The notes: a model not told the origin generated them from the sequence alone. A DNA stretch of 64,000 nt from Prevotella sp. UBA4217 (GCA_002379425.1 DFTH01000003.1:124627-188626), one strand, 5' to 3'. Numbered from the stretch's first letter, positions 42,745 to 52,945 are shown. Made by a program: numbers and translations.

Positions 42745-45201
42745 ATGATGAAGAAGTATTTGATTATAGTCCTGACAGGACTGTTGTTTGGACAGACGAC
42801 CAAGGCTCAGTTGGTCATCAATGAATTGATGCAGTCGAACGTGGATTGCATCATGGACGATCTGAATGAATACCCAGATTCATGGGTGGAGTTGTATAAC
42901 GCGGGTGACGCCTCGGTGAGCCTGAAGAGTTATCGCCTGAGTCTCGATACGCGCAGTAGTGCTGCCTGGAGGCTTACGGGTGAACTCGGTGCCAAGCAAT
43001 ATGCCATCGTCTATTGCGACAAGGAAGCCTCTGGTATGCATGCCGACTTCCGCTTGGAGTCAGGCAAGGGCGGCAGTGTCTATCTCTTTAAGGGCTCCGA
43101 CATCATCGACCAGGTGACGGACCTTCCCAAACAGCCTGCTCCCAACATTGCCTACGGGCGGAAGGAAGACGGTGGCAGCGAGTGGGGGTACCAGTTGGTC
43201 CCCACACCTGGTAAGAAGAACGCGGGCCAAACGACGGACATCATCCTGGGCGACCCCATATTCAGTGAGCAGGGAAGGGTCGTCTCCCAAGGGACACCGC
43301 TTTCACTCGTGCTCTCTCTCCCAGAGGGTACCCCGGAAGGTACGAAGATACGCTATACCACCGACGGCTCTGAGCCCACGGACAAGAGCACCAAATACAC
43401 GGAGCCTATTGCCATTGCCGGTACGACCGTCGTCCGTGCCAAACTCTTCAACGACGGCTGTCTGTCGCCTCGTTCCGTCACCCAGAGTTATATCTATCTG
43501 AATCGCGAGATGACACTCCCGGTGATTAGTATCACGACAGACGAGAAGCACCTGACCAGCGACAGGATTGGCATCTACGTCGATGGTAGTTACCAGCCAG
43601 GCACGTCGAACTATAAGTTCAATTGGCGGCGACCCATGAACTTTGAACTCTTCGACAAGGCCGATGCACAGAGTGCCATCAACCAACTCACGGAGTCGCG
43701 TATTATGGGAGGCTCATCCCGTAAGTACCTGCCGAGGTCCATGATCTTCTATGCCAACAAGCGCTTCGGCACAAAGCACTTCGACTATGAGTTCTTCCCC
43801 GACCAGAAGCCCGGGCTCACGGAGCAGAAGTCGATACTCCTGCGTAATTCGGGAGGCGACTGCTATTATCTCTATATGCGTGATGCCGTCATCCAGCGGG
43901 TCATGGGCACCTATACTGATATCGACTGGCAGCCATGGCGACCAGCCATAGTCTTCATCAATGGTACCTACAAGGGTATTCTCAATATCCGGGAGCGTAG
44001 TACAGCCCATTATGTATGGGCCAACTTCGACCATCTGGAAGACATTGACCTGATTGAGAACTGGACGTACGTTAACGAAGGCGATATCAACAAATTCAAT
44101 GAGTTCAAGACGTTCTATGGTCAGCACGGACATACGCGTGAGGAATATGAGAAATGGATGGACTGTGTGGAGTATATCAACCTGATGGTGATGAACCTCT
44201 ACTTTGGTAATTTTGACTTCCCGGGCAATAACAGTGTGATGTGGCGCCCACGCGTCAAAGACGGTCGCTGGCGCTTCGTGGCCAAGGACGCAGACTGGGG
44301 GCTCGGGCTCAATGCAGAGATGTACCCGACTCTGAATAACAGATGTCCCGCCTATCTGAATGCCATCGACTGGCTGACGACCTATACGGCAAATGACTAT
44401 TGGGTGAAGAAGCCAGAATATACGGCCCTTTTCCGTCACATGATGGAAGATCCGGACCTTAACCGTGAGTTCGTGGATCGTTGTAGCATCTACATGGGCG
44501 ATTTCCTGAATGAGAAAGGGGTGCGCGCCATCTGGGATCCGATGGTCGAAACCATCAGGGCCGAATTCCCCTATCACCGTGCACTGCTCAGGGAGACCTG
44601 GATGAACTACGATGTAGAACTGGCAGCAGCCCGCGACTGGCTGGCACAGCGTACAGGCTATTTCTATAAGCATCTGAGCGCTACCTATAGGTTGGGTAGT
44701 CCCATTCCCATGACCGTCAATCTCTCCGTGGAGAATGCCTCGGATATGACAGTCCGCTTTAATGGCGTGAAACTCTCGAAGGGCACCTTTGATGGGCAGT
44801 TCTTCAGAGAGCGAAACGTAACCCTTGAGGGTGAGGCTCCAGAAGGGAAGGAAATTACAGGCTGGCGCTTGGTGGAAAACAATGATGGCAGCGTGAAAGA
44901 GAGTCTCGTGGAAGGGCCCGTCTGTTCTTTCACTATGCCGAAGTGCTCTTCCCTGACCGTCGATGCTATATTGGGAGATGCAAGCGGTATCAACGGACTT
45001 CCCTCTGTCAACTGGACCTGGCAGCGCGATGGTGAACGACTGGTACTCTCAGCAGTCCCTGCTGGCGTGAAGGTACAACTTTATGACCTGAGAGGTATGC
45101 TCATCCATTCTGTCGTCTCGGAAGGGGCGGAGATTGTCCTCAGCCTTTCAGCCAGTCAGTTCCATATCCTGAAGGTCGGAGACAAGACGCTTAAGTTGTA
45201 A
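42745..45201 (+). CDS. CotH-kinase-family secreted protein with lamin-tail domain
   Basis: The product has about 818 residues from MMKKYLIIV (ATG at 42745, AAAGG 8 bases upstream; 42739 also possible). After the signal peptide come a lamin-tail-like domain (INELMQSNVDCIMDDLNEYP, WVELYNAGDASVSL), a chitobiase-like beta domain (KIRYTTDGSEPTDKSTKY), a CotH domain (LRNSGGDCYYLYMRDAVIQR, WRFVAKDADWGLGL) and a C-terminal Ig-like part with a sorting-like end. CotH kinases phosphorylate spore-coat protein in Bacillus; in Bacteroidota the role is unknown. It is probably an exported or surface protein. Confidence 0.85.
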   Translation: MMKKYLIIVLTGLLFGQTTKAQLVINELMQSNVDCIMDDLNEYPDSWVELYNAGDASVSLKSYRLSLDTRSSAAWRLTGELGAKQYAIVYCDKEASGMHADFRLESGKGGSVYLFKGSDIIDQVTDLPKQPAPNIAYGRKEDGGSEWGYQLVPTPGKKNAGQTTDIILGDPIFSEQGRVVSQGTPLSLVLSLPEGTPEGTKIRYTTDGSEPTDKSTKYTEPIAIAGTTVVRAKLFNDGCLSPRSVTQSYIYLNREMTLPVISITTDEKHLTSDRIGIYVDGSYQPGTSNYKFNWRRPMNFELFDKADAQSAINQLTESRIMGGSSRKYLPRSMIFYANKRFGTKHFDYEFFPDQKPGLTEQKSILLRNSGGDCYYLYMRDAVIQRVMGTYTDIDWQPWRPAIVFINGTYKGILNIRERSTAHYVWANFDHLEDIDLIENWTYVNEGDINKFNEFKTFYGQHGHTREEYEKWMDCVEYINLMVMNLYFGNFDFPGNNSVMWRPRVKDGRWRFVAKDADWGLGLNAEMYPTLNNRCPAYLNAIDWLTTYTANDYWVKKPEYTALFRHMMEDPDLNREFVDRCSIYMGDFLNEKGVRAIWDPMVETIRAEFPYHRALLRETWMNYDVELAAARDWLAQRTGYFYKHLSATYRLGSPIPMTVNLSVENASDMTVRFNGVKLSKGTFDGQFFRERNVTLEGEAPEGKEITGWRLVENNDGSVKESLVEGPVCSFTMPKCSSLTVDAILGDASGINGLPSVNWTWQRDGERLVLSAVPAGVKVQLYDLRGMLIHSVVSEGAEIVLSLSASQFHILKVGDKTLKL

Positions 45202-45227
45202 ATGTAGGTTTTTAAGGGCTCAATGAT

Positions 45228-45264
45228 AAAAAAGTGAGGAAACTGAGTGTTTCTTCACTTTTTT
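45228..45264 (+). terminator. Palindrome with T6, copy 2, abutting a promoter
   Basis: The AAAAAAGTGAGGAAAC arm (45228-45243) pairs with 45249-45264 with one G-T, 27 bases after the CotH stop. The TACCTTTG box (45269-45276) follows at the same 11-base distance as in copy 1. Confidence 0.75.
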
Positions 45265-45268
45265 GTTG

Positions 45269-45276
45269 TACCTTTG
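45269..45276 (+). promoter_or_regulatory. Promoter box of the thiamin transport operon
   Basis: TACCTTTG, placing transcript start just before the riboswitch. Confidence 0.65.
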
Positions 45277-45287
45277 CACCCGCAATT

Positions 45288-45362
45288 CAAGGGGTGCCCA
45301 CGGGTGTGGGCTGAGATGATACCCTCTAACCTGATCCGGATCATGCCGGCGTAGGGATGGAT
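45288..45362 (+). promoter_or_regulatory. TPP riboswitch (THI element)
   Basis: The conserved aptamer blocks are all present in order: GGGGTGCCC, GGCTGAGATGATACCC, AACCTGATCCGGATCATGCC and GGCGTAGGGA. Downstream, CCTTTAC at 45390-45396 is complementary to GTAAAGG at 45431-45437, the ribosome site of the next gene, suggesting translational control by sequestration (inference). The aptamer senses thiamin pyrophosphate and shuts down uptake when it is plentiful. Confidence 0.96.
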
Positions 45363-45438
45363 AGTAGGCTTAATCATGACAATGTTCCCCCTTTACATTA
45401 TTAGTAATTAAACGGTAAAAAAGTAAAAAGGTAAAGGT

Positions 45439-47817
45439 ATGAAAAGATTTTTTTTGGCGATGACGGCACTGGTGTGTGCTGCGAGTGTGAGTGGTCAGAA
45501 CAAGGCTGCCCTGTATGACTCTACCCAGGTGGAGCAGTTGCAGGAAGTGGTGGTGAAGGGCGTTAGGGCCCAGAAGAACGCACCGTATGCGGTGGCTAAC
45601 ATCAAGAAACAGCAACTCAATGAGTTTTCCAAGACGGGTAAGGAACTGCCGTTCCTCTTTTCGCAGACACCTGGCGTATTAGCCTGGAGCGAGAACGGAC
45701 TGGGAACGGGTACGACCTATATGCGCATCCGTGGTGCAGGTGATTCGCGTATTAACGTAACGCTCGACGGTGTGCCCCTCAACTCGCCCGAGGACCAGTG
45801 CGTGTTCTGGGCTAATATGAACTCATACGGATCTCTGCTCGGCTCGGTGCAGATCCAGCGTGGTGTGGGTACATCGACCAATGGCGACGGTGCCTTCGGT
45901 GGTACGGTGGCCCTCTCTTCGGCTACGCCCCTGCAGACTCCGAGCCTGGAGGTCAGCGGTTCGTATGGCTCGTTCAATACGTTCAACGTGGGTGGCAAGT
46001 TCTCGACAGGTCTGCTGTGGAACCATCTGATCTTCGACGGTGCCTATCATGAGACGAATACCGATGGTTTTATACATGGTACCTCTGGCCGTTCGGGTTC
46101 TTATTATGGTGGACTGACCTGGATGGGTGATAACTTCCAGATCCGCTATAAGAACATCGGTAACTTCGAGAAGACAGGACAGGCCTGGAATGGTGTGACG
46201 GCTGGTAACGACGACCTCTCGCTGATGGATGGCATCTACGGGTCTAACACTGGAATAAAGACCTATAAGGATCTGTATGATGCAGGCCTGGGTCGCTATA
46301 ATACCCTCTATGAACAGTTGACCTACGATGCCGACGGCAACTTCGCCAAGGATGCCAATGGCAACTATATCACGGCCCGTTACCAGATGGCTGACGGCAG
46401 TTACTGGAACAAGACCACGGATAACTTCTGGCAGAACCACAATATCCTCTCTGCTGCATGGAACATCAACGAGCACTGGACAACCACCGCCTCACTGCAT
46501 TATACATACGGCTATGGCTACTATAAAGAGTTTCGTCCGAACAACAAACTCTCAAAGTTCGGACTGGTGGCTGCGGATGCCGAAGGTAACAACATCAAGC
46601 GTACGGACTTTGTACGCGAGAAGGGACTCTCGCAGAATACCTACGGACTGGTGTGGAACGCCAATTACAAGAATGATGCGTGGGATATCATCGGGGGATT
46701 GTCTATCCAGAACTTCGACGGTAACCACTTTGGCAACGTCACATACGCCGCTGATCCCACTGTGCGTCAGAAGTATCTTGCTAATGGCGACCACAAATAC
46801 TACGACTCGGATGCCCACAAACTCGACGGCAACGTGTTCGTGAAGGCCGCCTATCATATCTCCGAGCAGTGGGATGTGTTCGCTGATTTGCAGTATCGGC
46901 ATGTGGGCTATAAGACGGATGGTATCAACGATAAGTTCTATGACGACGAGAACGGCTACTACAACCAACGTCTCGACATCAATGAGAAATACGACTTCCT
47001 GAACCCGAAGGCTGGTTTCTCCTGGCAGTTGAATGGTCATCGTGTGTATGGTTCTATCGCCATGAGTCATCGTGAACCAGAGCGCAACAACTTCACTGAC
47101 AACGGTTCCTATCCCTTCCCCAAGGCTGAGTCGCTGATGGACTACGAACTGGGTTACACTTATGATGGTGGCATCTTCCGTGCAGGTGCTAACTTCTTCT
47201 ATATGAACTATACTGATCAGTTCGTGCAGACTGGTGCCGTGAGTGATATCGGTGAGAACCTGACCACGAATATCAAGGACTCCTACCGCATGGGTGTCGA
47301 ACTGCAGGCCGCCGTCGATCCTACACCTTGGCTCACCATCGAGGGCAATGCCTCACTGAGCAAGAACAAGATCAAGGACTTCGACGAGGTGGTGGAAGAC
47401 TGGGACAACGGTTCGCAGACGATCCACTACGACAACTCCACGCTGGCTTTCTCGCCCTCAACCATCCTCAACGGTTTCGTGAACCTGCACTATAAAGGCT
47501 GGCAGGCTGTCTGGCACACGAACTTCGTCTCGCGTCAGTATCTCGACAATACAGAGAATTGCGACCGTTCGCTGTCCTGCTACTCGGTGTCAAACGTTTC
47601 TCTGAGTTATACGCTGAAGCCTAAGAAGGTGATGAAGGAGGCTATCTTCGGCCTGAACCTTGGCAATGTGTTCAATCGTCGTTATGCCGCCAGTGGTTGG
47701 GTGTATTCCGCTATCTGCGAGAGTTATGGTCATCCGAATGACAACCGCTATTATCAGATTGGCTTCATCCCGATGGCCGGATTCACCCTGCAGGGCAATG
47801 TGACGCTGAGATTTTGA
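45439..47817 (+). CDS. TonB-dependent outer-membrane receptor for thiamin
   Basis: The product has 792 residues. The signal peptide (LVCAASVSGQ) is followed by a TonB-box-like segment (LQEVVVKGVRAQKNAPYAV), the plug (YMRIRGAGDSRINVTLDGVP, VQIQRGVGTSTNGDGAFGG) and a barrel ending GFTLQGNVTLRF. No carboxypeptidase-like extension is present. Position directly behind a TPP riboswitch and before a PnuC-type carrier identifies it as the thiamin receptor known from Bacteroidota comparative genomics (OMR1). Confidence 0.92.
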   Translation: MKRFFLAMTALVCAASVSGQNKAALYDSTQVEQLQEVVVKGVRAQKNAPYAVANIKKQQLNEFSKTGKELPFLFSQTPGVLAWSENGLGTGTTYMRIRGAGDSRINVTLDGVPLNSPEDQCVFWANMNSYGSLLGSVQIQRGVGTSTNGDGAFGGTVALSSATPLQTPSLEVSGSYGSFNTFNVGGKFSTGLLWNHLIFDGAYHETNTDGFIHGTSGRSGSYYGGLTWMGDNFQIRYKNIGNFEKTGQAWNGVTAGNDDLSLMDGIYGSNTGIKTYKDLYDAGLGRYNTLYEQLTYDADGNFAKDANGNYITARYQMADGSYWNKTTDNFWQNHNILSAAWNINEHWTTTASLHYTYGYGYYKEFRPNNKLSKFGLVAADAEGNNIKRTDFVREKGLSQNTYGLVWNANYKNDAWDIIGGLSIQNFDGNHFGNVTYAADPTVRQKYLANGDHKYYDSDAHKLDGNVFVKAAYHISEQWDVFADLQYRHVGYKTDGINDKFYDDENGYYNQRLDINEKYDFLNPKAGFSWQLNGHRVYGSIAMSHREPERNNFTDNGSYPFPKAESLMDYELGYTYDGGIFRAGANFFYMNYTDQFVQTGAVSDIGENLTTNIKDSYRMGVELQAAVDPTPWLTIEGNASLSKNKIKDFDEVVEDWDNGSQTIHYDNSTLAFSPSTILNGFVNLHYKGWQAVWHTNFVSRQYLDNTENCDRSLSCYSVSNVSLSYTLKPKKVMKEAIFGLNLGNVFNRRYAASGWVYSAICESYGHPNDNRYYQIGFIPMAGFTLQGNVTLRF

Positions 47818-47872
47818 TTTTTAGGCACGGATTAACACGGCTTTAAATAAATTTAAAGACACGGATTTTCAG

Positions 47873-48457
47873 ATGATGGAGTTTTTGACGGGACATTGGC
47901 TCGATATTGTGACGACGGTCTTAGGCCTGGCTTATATCCTGCTGGAGTATAAGGCCAGTATCTGGATGTGGGCCGTGGGGTTTGCCATGCAGGCCCTGGG
48001 CATCGTGCTCTATTATCAGAAAGGACTCTATGCCGACTGCGGCATGGAGTTCTATTACCTCTCGATGACGGTGTATGGCTATTGGCGGTGGATACGCGGC
48101 TCTGCTTCGAAAGAGTCGCTGCCCATCCGCCATTTCCCGCGTCAACTGGTGCTGCCTTGGCTGGTGCTGATTGCTGCCATCTGGGCACTTATCTACTGGC
48201 TACTTGTGACATTCACCAATTCGAATGTCCCCTTGGCCGACAGTTTCACCACAGCCCTGAGCATCATCGGCATCTGGGCCCTGGCACATAAATATCTGGA
48301 GCAGTGGTTCATCTGGATTGCCGTCGATGTGGTCACATGCGTACTTTATTATTATAAAGATATCCCCTTCAAGGCCTCGCTTTATGGACTCTACGTGGTG
48401 ATTGCCGTGATGGGGTGGTTTAAGTGGCGACGGATGATGCGTACAGGACAAGCATGA
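47873..48457 (+). CDS. pnuT: PnuT thiamin transporter (PnuC family)
   Basis: The product has 194 residues and about seven hydrophobic helices with the PnuC-family segments WLDIVTTVLGLAYILLEYKA, GLYADCGMEFYYLSMTVYGY and WIAVDVVTCVLYYYKD. Thiamin rather than nicotinamide riboside is assigned because of the TPP-riboswitch operon. The thiamin pyrophosphokinase gene that often follows in Bacteroidota is absent here; the next gene is glnN on the other strand. The ATG at 47873 or 47876 is the start. Confidence 0.88.
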   Translation: MMEFLTGHWLDIVTTVLGLAYILLEYKASIWMWAVGFAMQALGIVLYYQKGLYADCGMEFYYLSMTVYGYWRWIRGSASKESLPIRHFPRQLVLPWLVLIAAIWALIYWLLVTFTNSNVPLADSFTTALSIIGIWALAHKYLEQWFIWIAVDVVTCVLYYYKDIPFKASLYGLYVVIAVMGWFKWRRMMRTGQA

Positions 48458-48493
48458 AAAAAGGGACCCGATGCTTCACAGCGTCGGATCCCC
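48456..48493 (-). terminator. glnN terminator
   Basis: A 12-position stem (48463-48474 with 48481-48492, one mismatch and one G-T) is followed on the minus strand by six T. It also abuts the pnuT stop on the plus strand. Confidence 0.8.
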
Positions 48494-48531
48494 ACGCAAA
48501 CTTCAAACAACCAAAAAAAGAATTGTCTGAA

Positions 48532-50748
48532 TTATCGTATAAATAGCAACTCACGATACTTCGGCAGTGGCCAGAGGGCATCGTCAACGATCAGTTCGAG
48601 TTTGTCGATCTCATAGCGGATGGTGTCGAGTTTCGGCTCCACTGTATCGTGGTAGGCGATGGCCTTGTCGTGCTCGTCCTCTATCTTGTTGGCCAACTTA
48701 CGCGCATTGACGAGTTCCTCAACGCCTTTCTCAATGGCACTGGTGCGCTCAGCGATCTCTTCAATGAGTTTCATGTTACGGGCAGACAGTTTCTCTGCCT
48801 TGTCTGCGGAGAACACCTCGGCCATGTTCTCCACATTCTTCAGGAGTTGGCTCTGGTAGCGCGTGGCTACGGGGATGATGTGGTTCATCGAGATGTCGCC
48901 CAGTACACGGGCCTCAATCTGAATCTTTTTCGTGTAGGTCTCCCATTTCACCTCGTTGCGGGCCTCGAGTTCTTTCTTCGTCATCACGCCCAGGCTCTCG
49001 AACATCTGGATGCTCCCCTGATCGAGATAGCGCTCGAAAATCTTCGGACAGGATTTCTCCACGTCGAGACCGCGTCGAGTTGCTTCTTCTACCCATTCGT
49101 CGCTATAGCCGTTACCGTCAAAGCGGATAGGCTTGCATACCTTGATGTCCTCACGCAGCACATCGATGATGGCGTGGAAGATGGCGTTATGACCAGTGCC
49201 AGCAAGTTTCTTCTCTAACTCGGGGATGCGGGCATCCACACGTTTCTTGAAATCGACAAGGGCTTCCGCCACGGCGGAGTTCAGCGCGATCATCGCACTG
49301 GCACAGTTGGCCTCGCTCCCCACAGCACGGAACTCAAAGCGGTTGCCCGTGAAGGCAAATGGACTGGTTCGGTTGCGGTCTGTGTTGTCAATGAGAAGTT
49401 CAGGAATCTCGGGGATATCCATCTTCATACCCTGTTTGCCTGCCATGGCGAGGATATCATCCTTGTCGGCCTTCTCGATATGGTCGAGGAGTTCAGAGAG
49501 TTGCTTGCCGAGGAACGAACTGATGATAGCGGGAGGAGCCTCATTGGCACCCAGGCGGTGAGCATTGGTGGCACTCATGATAGAGGCCTTCAGTAGTCCG
49601 TTGTGGCGATAGACGCCCATGAGTGTCTCCACGATAAAGGTGGCGAAGCGCAGGTTCTGTTCCGGGGACTTGCCTGGGGCATGGAGCAATATGCCATTGT
49701 CCGTGCTCAATGACCAGTTATTATGCTTACCCGAACCATTGATGCCAGCGAAGGGCTTCTCATGGAGTAGCACGCGGAATCCATGCTTTCGGGCCACGCG
49801 CTTCATGACAGACATCAGCAGCATGTTATGATCGACGGCGAGGTTGGTCTCTTCAAATATCGGTGCCAACTCAAACTGGTTGGGAGCCACTTCATTATGG
49901 CGAGTCTTGCAGGGGATGCCCAGTTCCAGGGCAACAATCTCCAGTTCGCGCATGAAGGCTGCCACGCGTTCAGGGATGGAACCGAAATAGTGGTCGTCCA
50001 TCTGCTGGTTCTTGGCACTGTCGTGGCCCATCAGGGTGCGACCTGTGAGAAGCAGGTCGGGGCGGGCAGCGTAGAGCCCCTCATCTACGAGAAAGTATTC
50101 CTGTTCCCAACCGAGGTTGGAAGTGACTTTCTTCACTGTCGGATCAAAATAGTGACAGACCTCCGTGGCGGCAACGTTCACGGCATGGAGGGCGCGTAGC
50201 AGCGGAGCCTTGTAGTCAAGGGCTTCACCGCTATAGGAGATAAACACGGTGGGAATACACAAGGTGTCGTCGATGATGAACACCGGTGAGGTGGGATCCC
50301 AGGCAGAGTAGCCACGGGCCTCGAAGGTGGAGCGGATGCCACCAGAGGGGAACGACGAGGCGTCGGGCTCCTGCTGGACAAGCAGTTTGCCGGTAAACTC
50401 CTCCACCATGCCCCCTTTACCGTCATGCTCGATAAACGAGTCGTGTTTCTCGGCAGTCCCTTCTGTCAGTGGCTGGAACCAGTGGGTATAGTGGGTCACG
50501 CCGTTCTCTGTGGCCCATTGTTTCATACCTGCTGCCACGGCATCGGCAATCTTGCGGTCGAGACGGGCACCGTTGTCCATCACGTCGATCATCTTCTCAT
50601 AGACATCCTTAGGAAGATACTTGTACATCTTCTCGCGGTTGAAGACCTTCTTGCCGAAATACTGTGCTGGTCTCTCACCTGGTGCTTTTACGTCGAGGGG
50701 CTTCTTCTTGAAAGCCTCACCGACAACCTGAAATCTTAATGCTTCCAT
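48532..50748 (-). CDS. glnN: Glutamine synthetase type III
   Basis: The product has 738 residues, the size of the GSIII class typical of Bacteroidota. Motifs include the N-terminal GERPAQYFGKKVFNREKM, the ATP/glutamate region VTHYTHWFQPLTEGTAEKHD, EVAPNQFELAPIFEETN, FAGINGSGKHNNWSLST and NRTSPFAFTGNRFEFRAVGS. It makes glutamine from glutamate, ammonia and ATP. It lies 27 bases after dapF in the gltB-gltD-dapF-glnN run and ends at a terminator. Confidence 0.96.
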   Translation of the reverse strand: MEALRFQVVGEAFKKKPLDVKAPGERPAQYFGKKVFNREKMYKYLPKDVYEKMIDVMDNGARLDRKIADAVAAGMKQWATENGVTHYTHWFQPLTEGTAEKHDSFIEHDGKGGMVEEFTGKLLVQQEPDASSFPSGGIRSTFEARGYSAWDPTSPVFIIDDTLCIPTVFISYSGEALDYKAPLLRALHAVNVAATEVCHYFDPTVKKVTSNLGWEQEYFLVDEGLYAARPDLLLTGRTLMGHDSAKNQQMDDHYFGSIPERVAAFMRELEIVALELGIPCKTRHNEVAPNQFELAPIFEETNLAVDHNMLLMSVMKRVARKHGFRVLLHEKPFAGINGSGKHNNWSLSTDNGILLHAPGKSPEQNLRFATFIVETLMGVYRHNGLLKASIMSATNAHRLGANEAPPAIISSFLGKQLSELLDHIEKADKDDILAMAGKQGMKMDIPEIPELLIDNTDRNRTSPFAFTGNRFEFRAVGSEANCASAMIALNSAVAEALVDFKKRVDARIPELEKKLAGTGHNAIFHAIIDVLREDIKVCKPIRFDGNGYSDEWVEEATRRGLDVEKSCPKIFERYLDQGSIQMFESLGVMTKKELEARNEVKWETYTKKIQIEARVLGDISMNHIIPVATRYQSQLLKNVENMAEVFSADKAEKLSARNMKLIEEIAERTSAIEKGVEELVNARKLANKIEDEHDKAIAYHDTVEPKLDTIRYEIDKLELIVDDALWPLPKYRELLFIR

Positions 50749-50775
50749 AACTGTTAGTGTTTTGTGTTAATACTA

Positions 50776-51582
50776 TCATTGTTCTATTTCTCCGTCGAAG
50801 ACAAATGCGGCAGGACCAGTCATATAGACATGGTGGTCTGATTCTCGCCATTCAATCTGGAGCGTACCACCGTCCATCTCAATGAGTGATTGCCTATTGG
50901 CACGTCCTGTCAGACAGGCAGCGATGGCTGTCGCACAGGCTCCTGTACCACAGGCCTGCGTGATGCCGCTGCCCCGTTCCCAAACGCGGACTCGGATGGT
51001 GCCGTCAGACTGAATATGCGCAAACTCGACGTTGCAGCGCTGTGGGAAGGCAGGGTGAAACTCCAATATGCGTCCTTTCTCTTCTACCTGATTCACATCC
51101 TCTGTAAAGATGATGTAATGAGGATTACCCATCGAGACGAATGTCCCCTGTGTGAGACCACGCCCTGGCAGGAAAAGGCGTTCATCCTCAAGAATCGGCT
51201 CGCCCATATCCACCGTGACGCTTCTCACGGTGCTGTCGATGACATGGAGTTGCAGTATCTTAATGCCAGAAAGCGTCAATAGGCGTATTTCCGTCTTACC
51301 CGTCAGTCCTCGTTCATAGAGATACTTCCCAATGCAGCGTGATGCATTGCCACACATCATTGCCTCTGACCCATCAGCGTTGAAGATGCGCATAGAATAG
51401 TCTGCCTCTGGCAAGGGACTACGTTCGATGAGCACCAGACCATCACTGCCGATGCCCTGATGACGGTCACTCCATTTTCGAGCGGTCTCGGAGGGCTTGG
51501 CAATAGGGTATAGCGTGGTATCGACATAGATATAGTCGTTGCCGCAACCGTGCATCTTGGTGAATCTGATCTTTGTCATCAC
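50776..51582 (-). CDS. dapF: Diaminopimelate epimerase
   Basis: The product has 268 residues and both active-site cysteine motifs: [13 protein letters not shown] (base 1) and [12 protein letters not shown] (base 2), plus [13 protein letters not shown] at the N terminus. It interconverts LL- and meso-diaminopimelate for lysine and peptidoglycan. It starts 12 bases after gltD, so it is embedded in the nitrogen operon; this links wall precursor supply to nitrogen status. Confidence 0.95.
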   Translation of the reverse strand: MMTKIRFTKMHGCGNDYIYVDTTLYPIAKPSETARKWSDRHQGIGSDGLVLIERSPLPEADYSMRIFNADGSEAMMCGNASRCIGKYLYERGLTGKTEIRLLTLSGIKILQLHVIDSTVRSVTVDMGEPILEDERLFLPGRGLTQGTFVSMGNPHYIIFTEDVNQVEEKGRILEFHPAFPQRCNVEFAHIQSDGTIRVRVWERGSGITQACGTGACATAIAACLTGRANRQSLIEMDGGTLQIEWRESDHHVYMTGPAAFVFDGEIEQ

Positions 51583-51594
51583 TGTCTTCTTATC

Positions 51595-52941
51595 TTATTT
51601 CCCTGTGAGGAATTGGTTCACTTTTCGTGCCGTATCAATGCCGCTTGCCATGGCGCGCACCACGAGGGAGGCCCCATTGGCGGCATCGCCACAGATGAAC
51701 ATGTTCTTTGGGTATTCAGGATGTTCGGGCTTGAGGAATCCCATGGCGAGCAGGACGAGTTCGGCCTTGATGATCTCGGGCTTGCCTTTCTCCACCATCA
51801 GCGGACGTCCACCGTTGGGATTCGGTTCCCAGTCGATCTCCTGCACCTTGACACCCGTCAGTCTGCCGTCTTTGCCCAGAAACTCCAGTGTGTTGATGTT
51901 CCAGCGGCGGATACAGCCCTCCTCGTGCGAGGAAGTGGTCTTGAGCGTACGGGGGAAGTTCGGCCAGGGATTCTTTGGATCTGTTGGCCCTTCCACGGGC
52001 TTGGGCATGATCTCTATCTGCGTCACGCTCTTGGCACCCTGGCGATGTGCCGTGCCGATGCAGTCGGAACCCGTGTCACCACCACCGATTACCAGTACAT
52101 CCTTACCTTTGGCGGTGATGCGCTCTTCCTTAGCAAACTCCTTCCCTGCGAGCACGCGGTTTTGTTGGGCGAGAAGTTCCAGGGCGAAATGTACGCCCTT
52201 CAGGTCGCGACCGGGGATAGGGAGGTCACGGGCTGTCGGGGTGCCTGTGGCTATCACGATGGCGGAGTAGTCTGACTCATGGGAGAAATGTGAGATTTCC
52301 GTGTTGAATCTAAATTCGATACCCTCCTGCTCCAAGATACTGATTCTGCGGTCGATGATCGCCTTGTTCAACTTGAAGTTCGGGATGCCATAGCGCAACA
52401 GGCCGCCTGCTGCTTCGTCTTTCTCAAAGATGGTCACTGCGTAGCCCATCTGGTTGAGGGCATTGGCGGCAGCCAGTCCGGCAGGCCCTGCGCCTATGAC
52501 AGCGACATGCTTCCCGTTCCTGACAGGTTGATGTGGTTGGATATAACCCTCGCGGAAGGCCGCTTCGATGATGGCACACTCGTCCTCACGGTTGGTAGTC
52601 GCCTCATGGTTGAAGAGGTTCAGTACGCAGGCCTTTTCGCATAATGCCGGACAGATGCGCCCCGTAAACTCGGGGAAGGGGTTGGTGCTGGTGAGTAGTT
52701 CGTAGGCCAACTCCCAGTCACCTTTATAGAGAGCGTCGTTCCACTCTGGTGCCTTGTTGCCAAGTGGACAAGCCCAGTGGCAGAAAGGCACGCCGCAGTC
52801 CATGCAGCGGCTCGCCTGTTCGCGGCGCTGGTGCGTGTTGAGCGTTTGCTCAACCTCTCCGAAGTCGTGGATCCTATCGTGAATCGGACGGTAACCGGCT
52901 TCCTGCCGATGTATCTCTAAGAATGCTTTTGGATTTCCCAT
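51595..52941 (-). CDS. gltD: Glutamate synthase small subunit
   Basis: The product has 448 residues. The N-terminal cysteine-rich [4Fe-4S] region (RCMDCGVPFCHWACPLGNK, RICPALCEKACVL) is followed by FAD-binding HVAVIGAGPAGLAAANAL and NADPH-binding VLVIGGGDTGSDCIGTA motifs. It supplies electrons to GltB. It starts 34 bases after gltB, across a CATTAAC-type heptad array. Confidence 0.95.
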   Translation of the reverse strand: MGNPKAFLEIHRQEAGYRPIHDRIHDFGEVEQTLNTHQRREQASRCMDCGVPFCHWACPLGNKAPEWNDALYKGDWELAYELLTSTNPFPEFTGRICPALCEKACVLNLFNHEATTNREDECAIIEAAFREGYIQPHQPVRNGKHVAVIGAGPAGLAAANALNQMGYAVTIFEKDEAAGGLLRYGIPNFKLNKAIIDRRISILEQEGIEFRFNTEISHFSHESDYSAIVIATGTPTARDLPIPGRDLKGVHFALELLAQQNRVLAGKEFAKEERITAKGKDVLVIGGGDTGSDCIGTAHRQGAKSVTQIEIMPKPVEGPTDPKNPWPNFPRTLKTTSSHEEGCIRRWNINTLEFLGKDGRLTGVKVQEIDWEPNPNGGRPLMVEKGKPEIIKAELVLLAMGFLKPEHPEYPKNMFICGDAANGASLVVRAMASGIDTARKVNQFLTGK

Positions 52942-52945
52942 ATTA

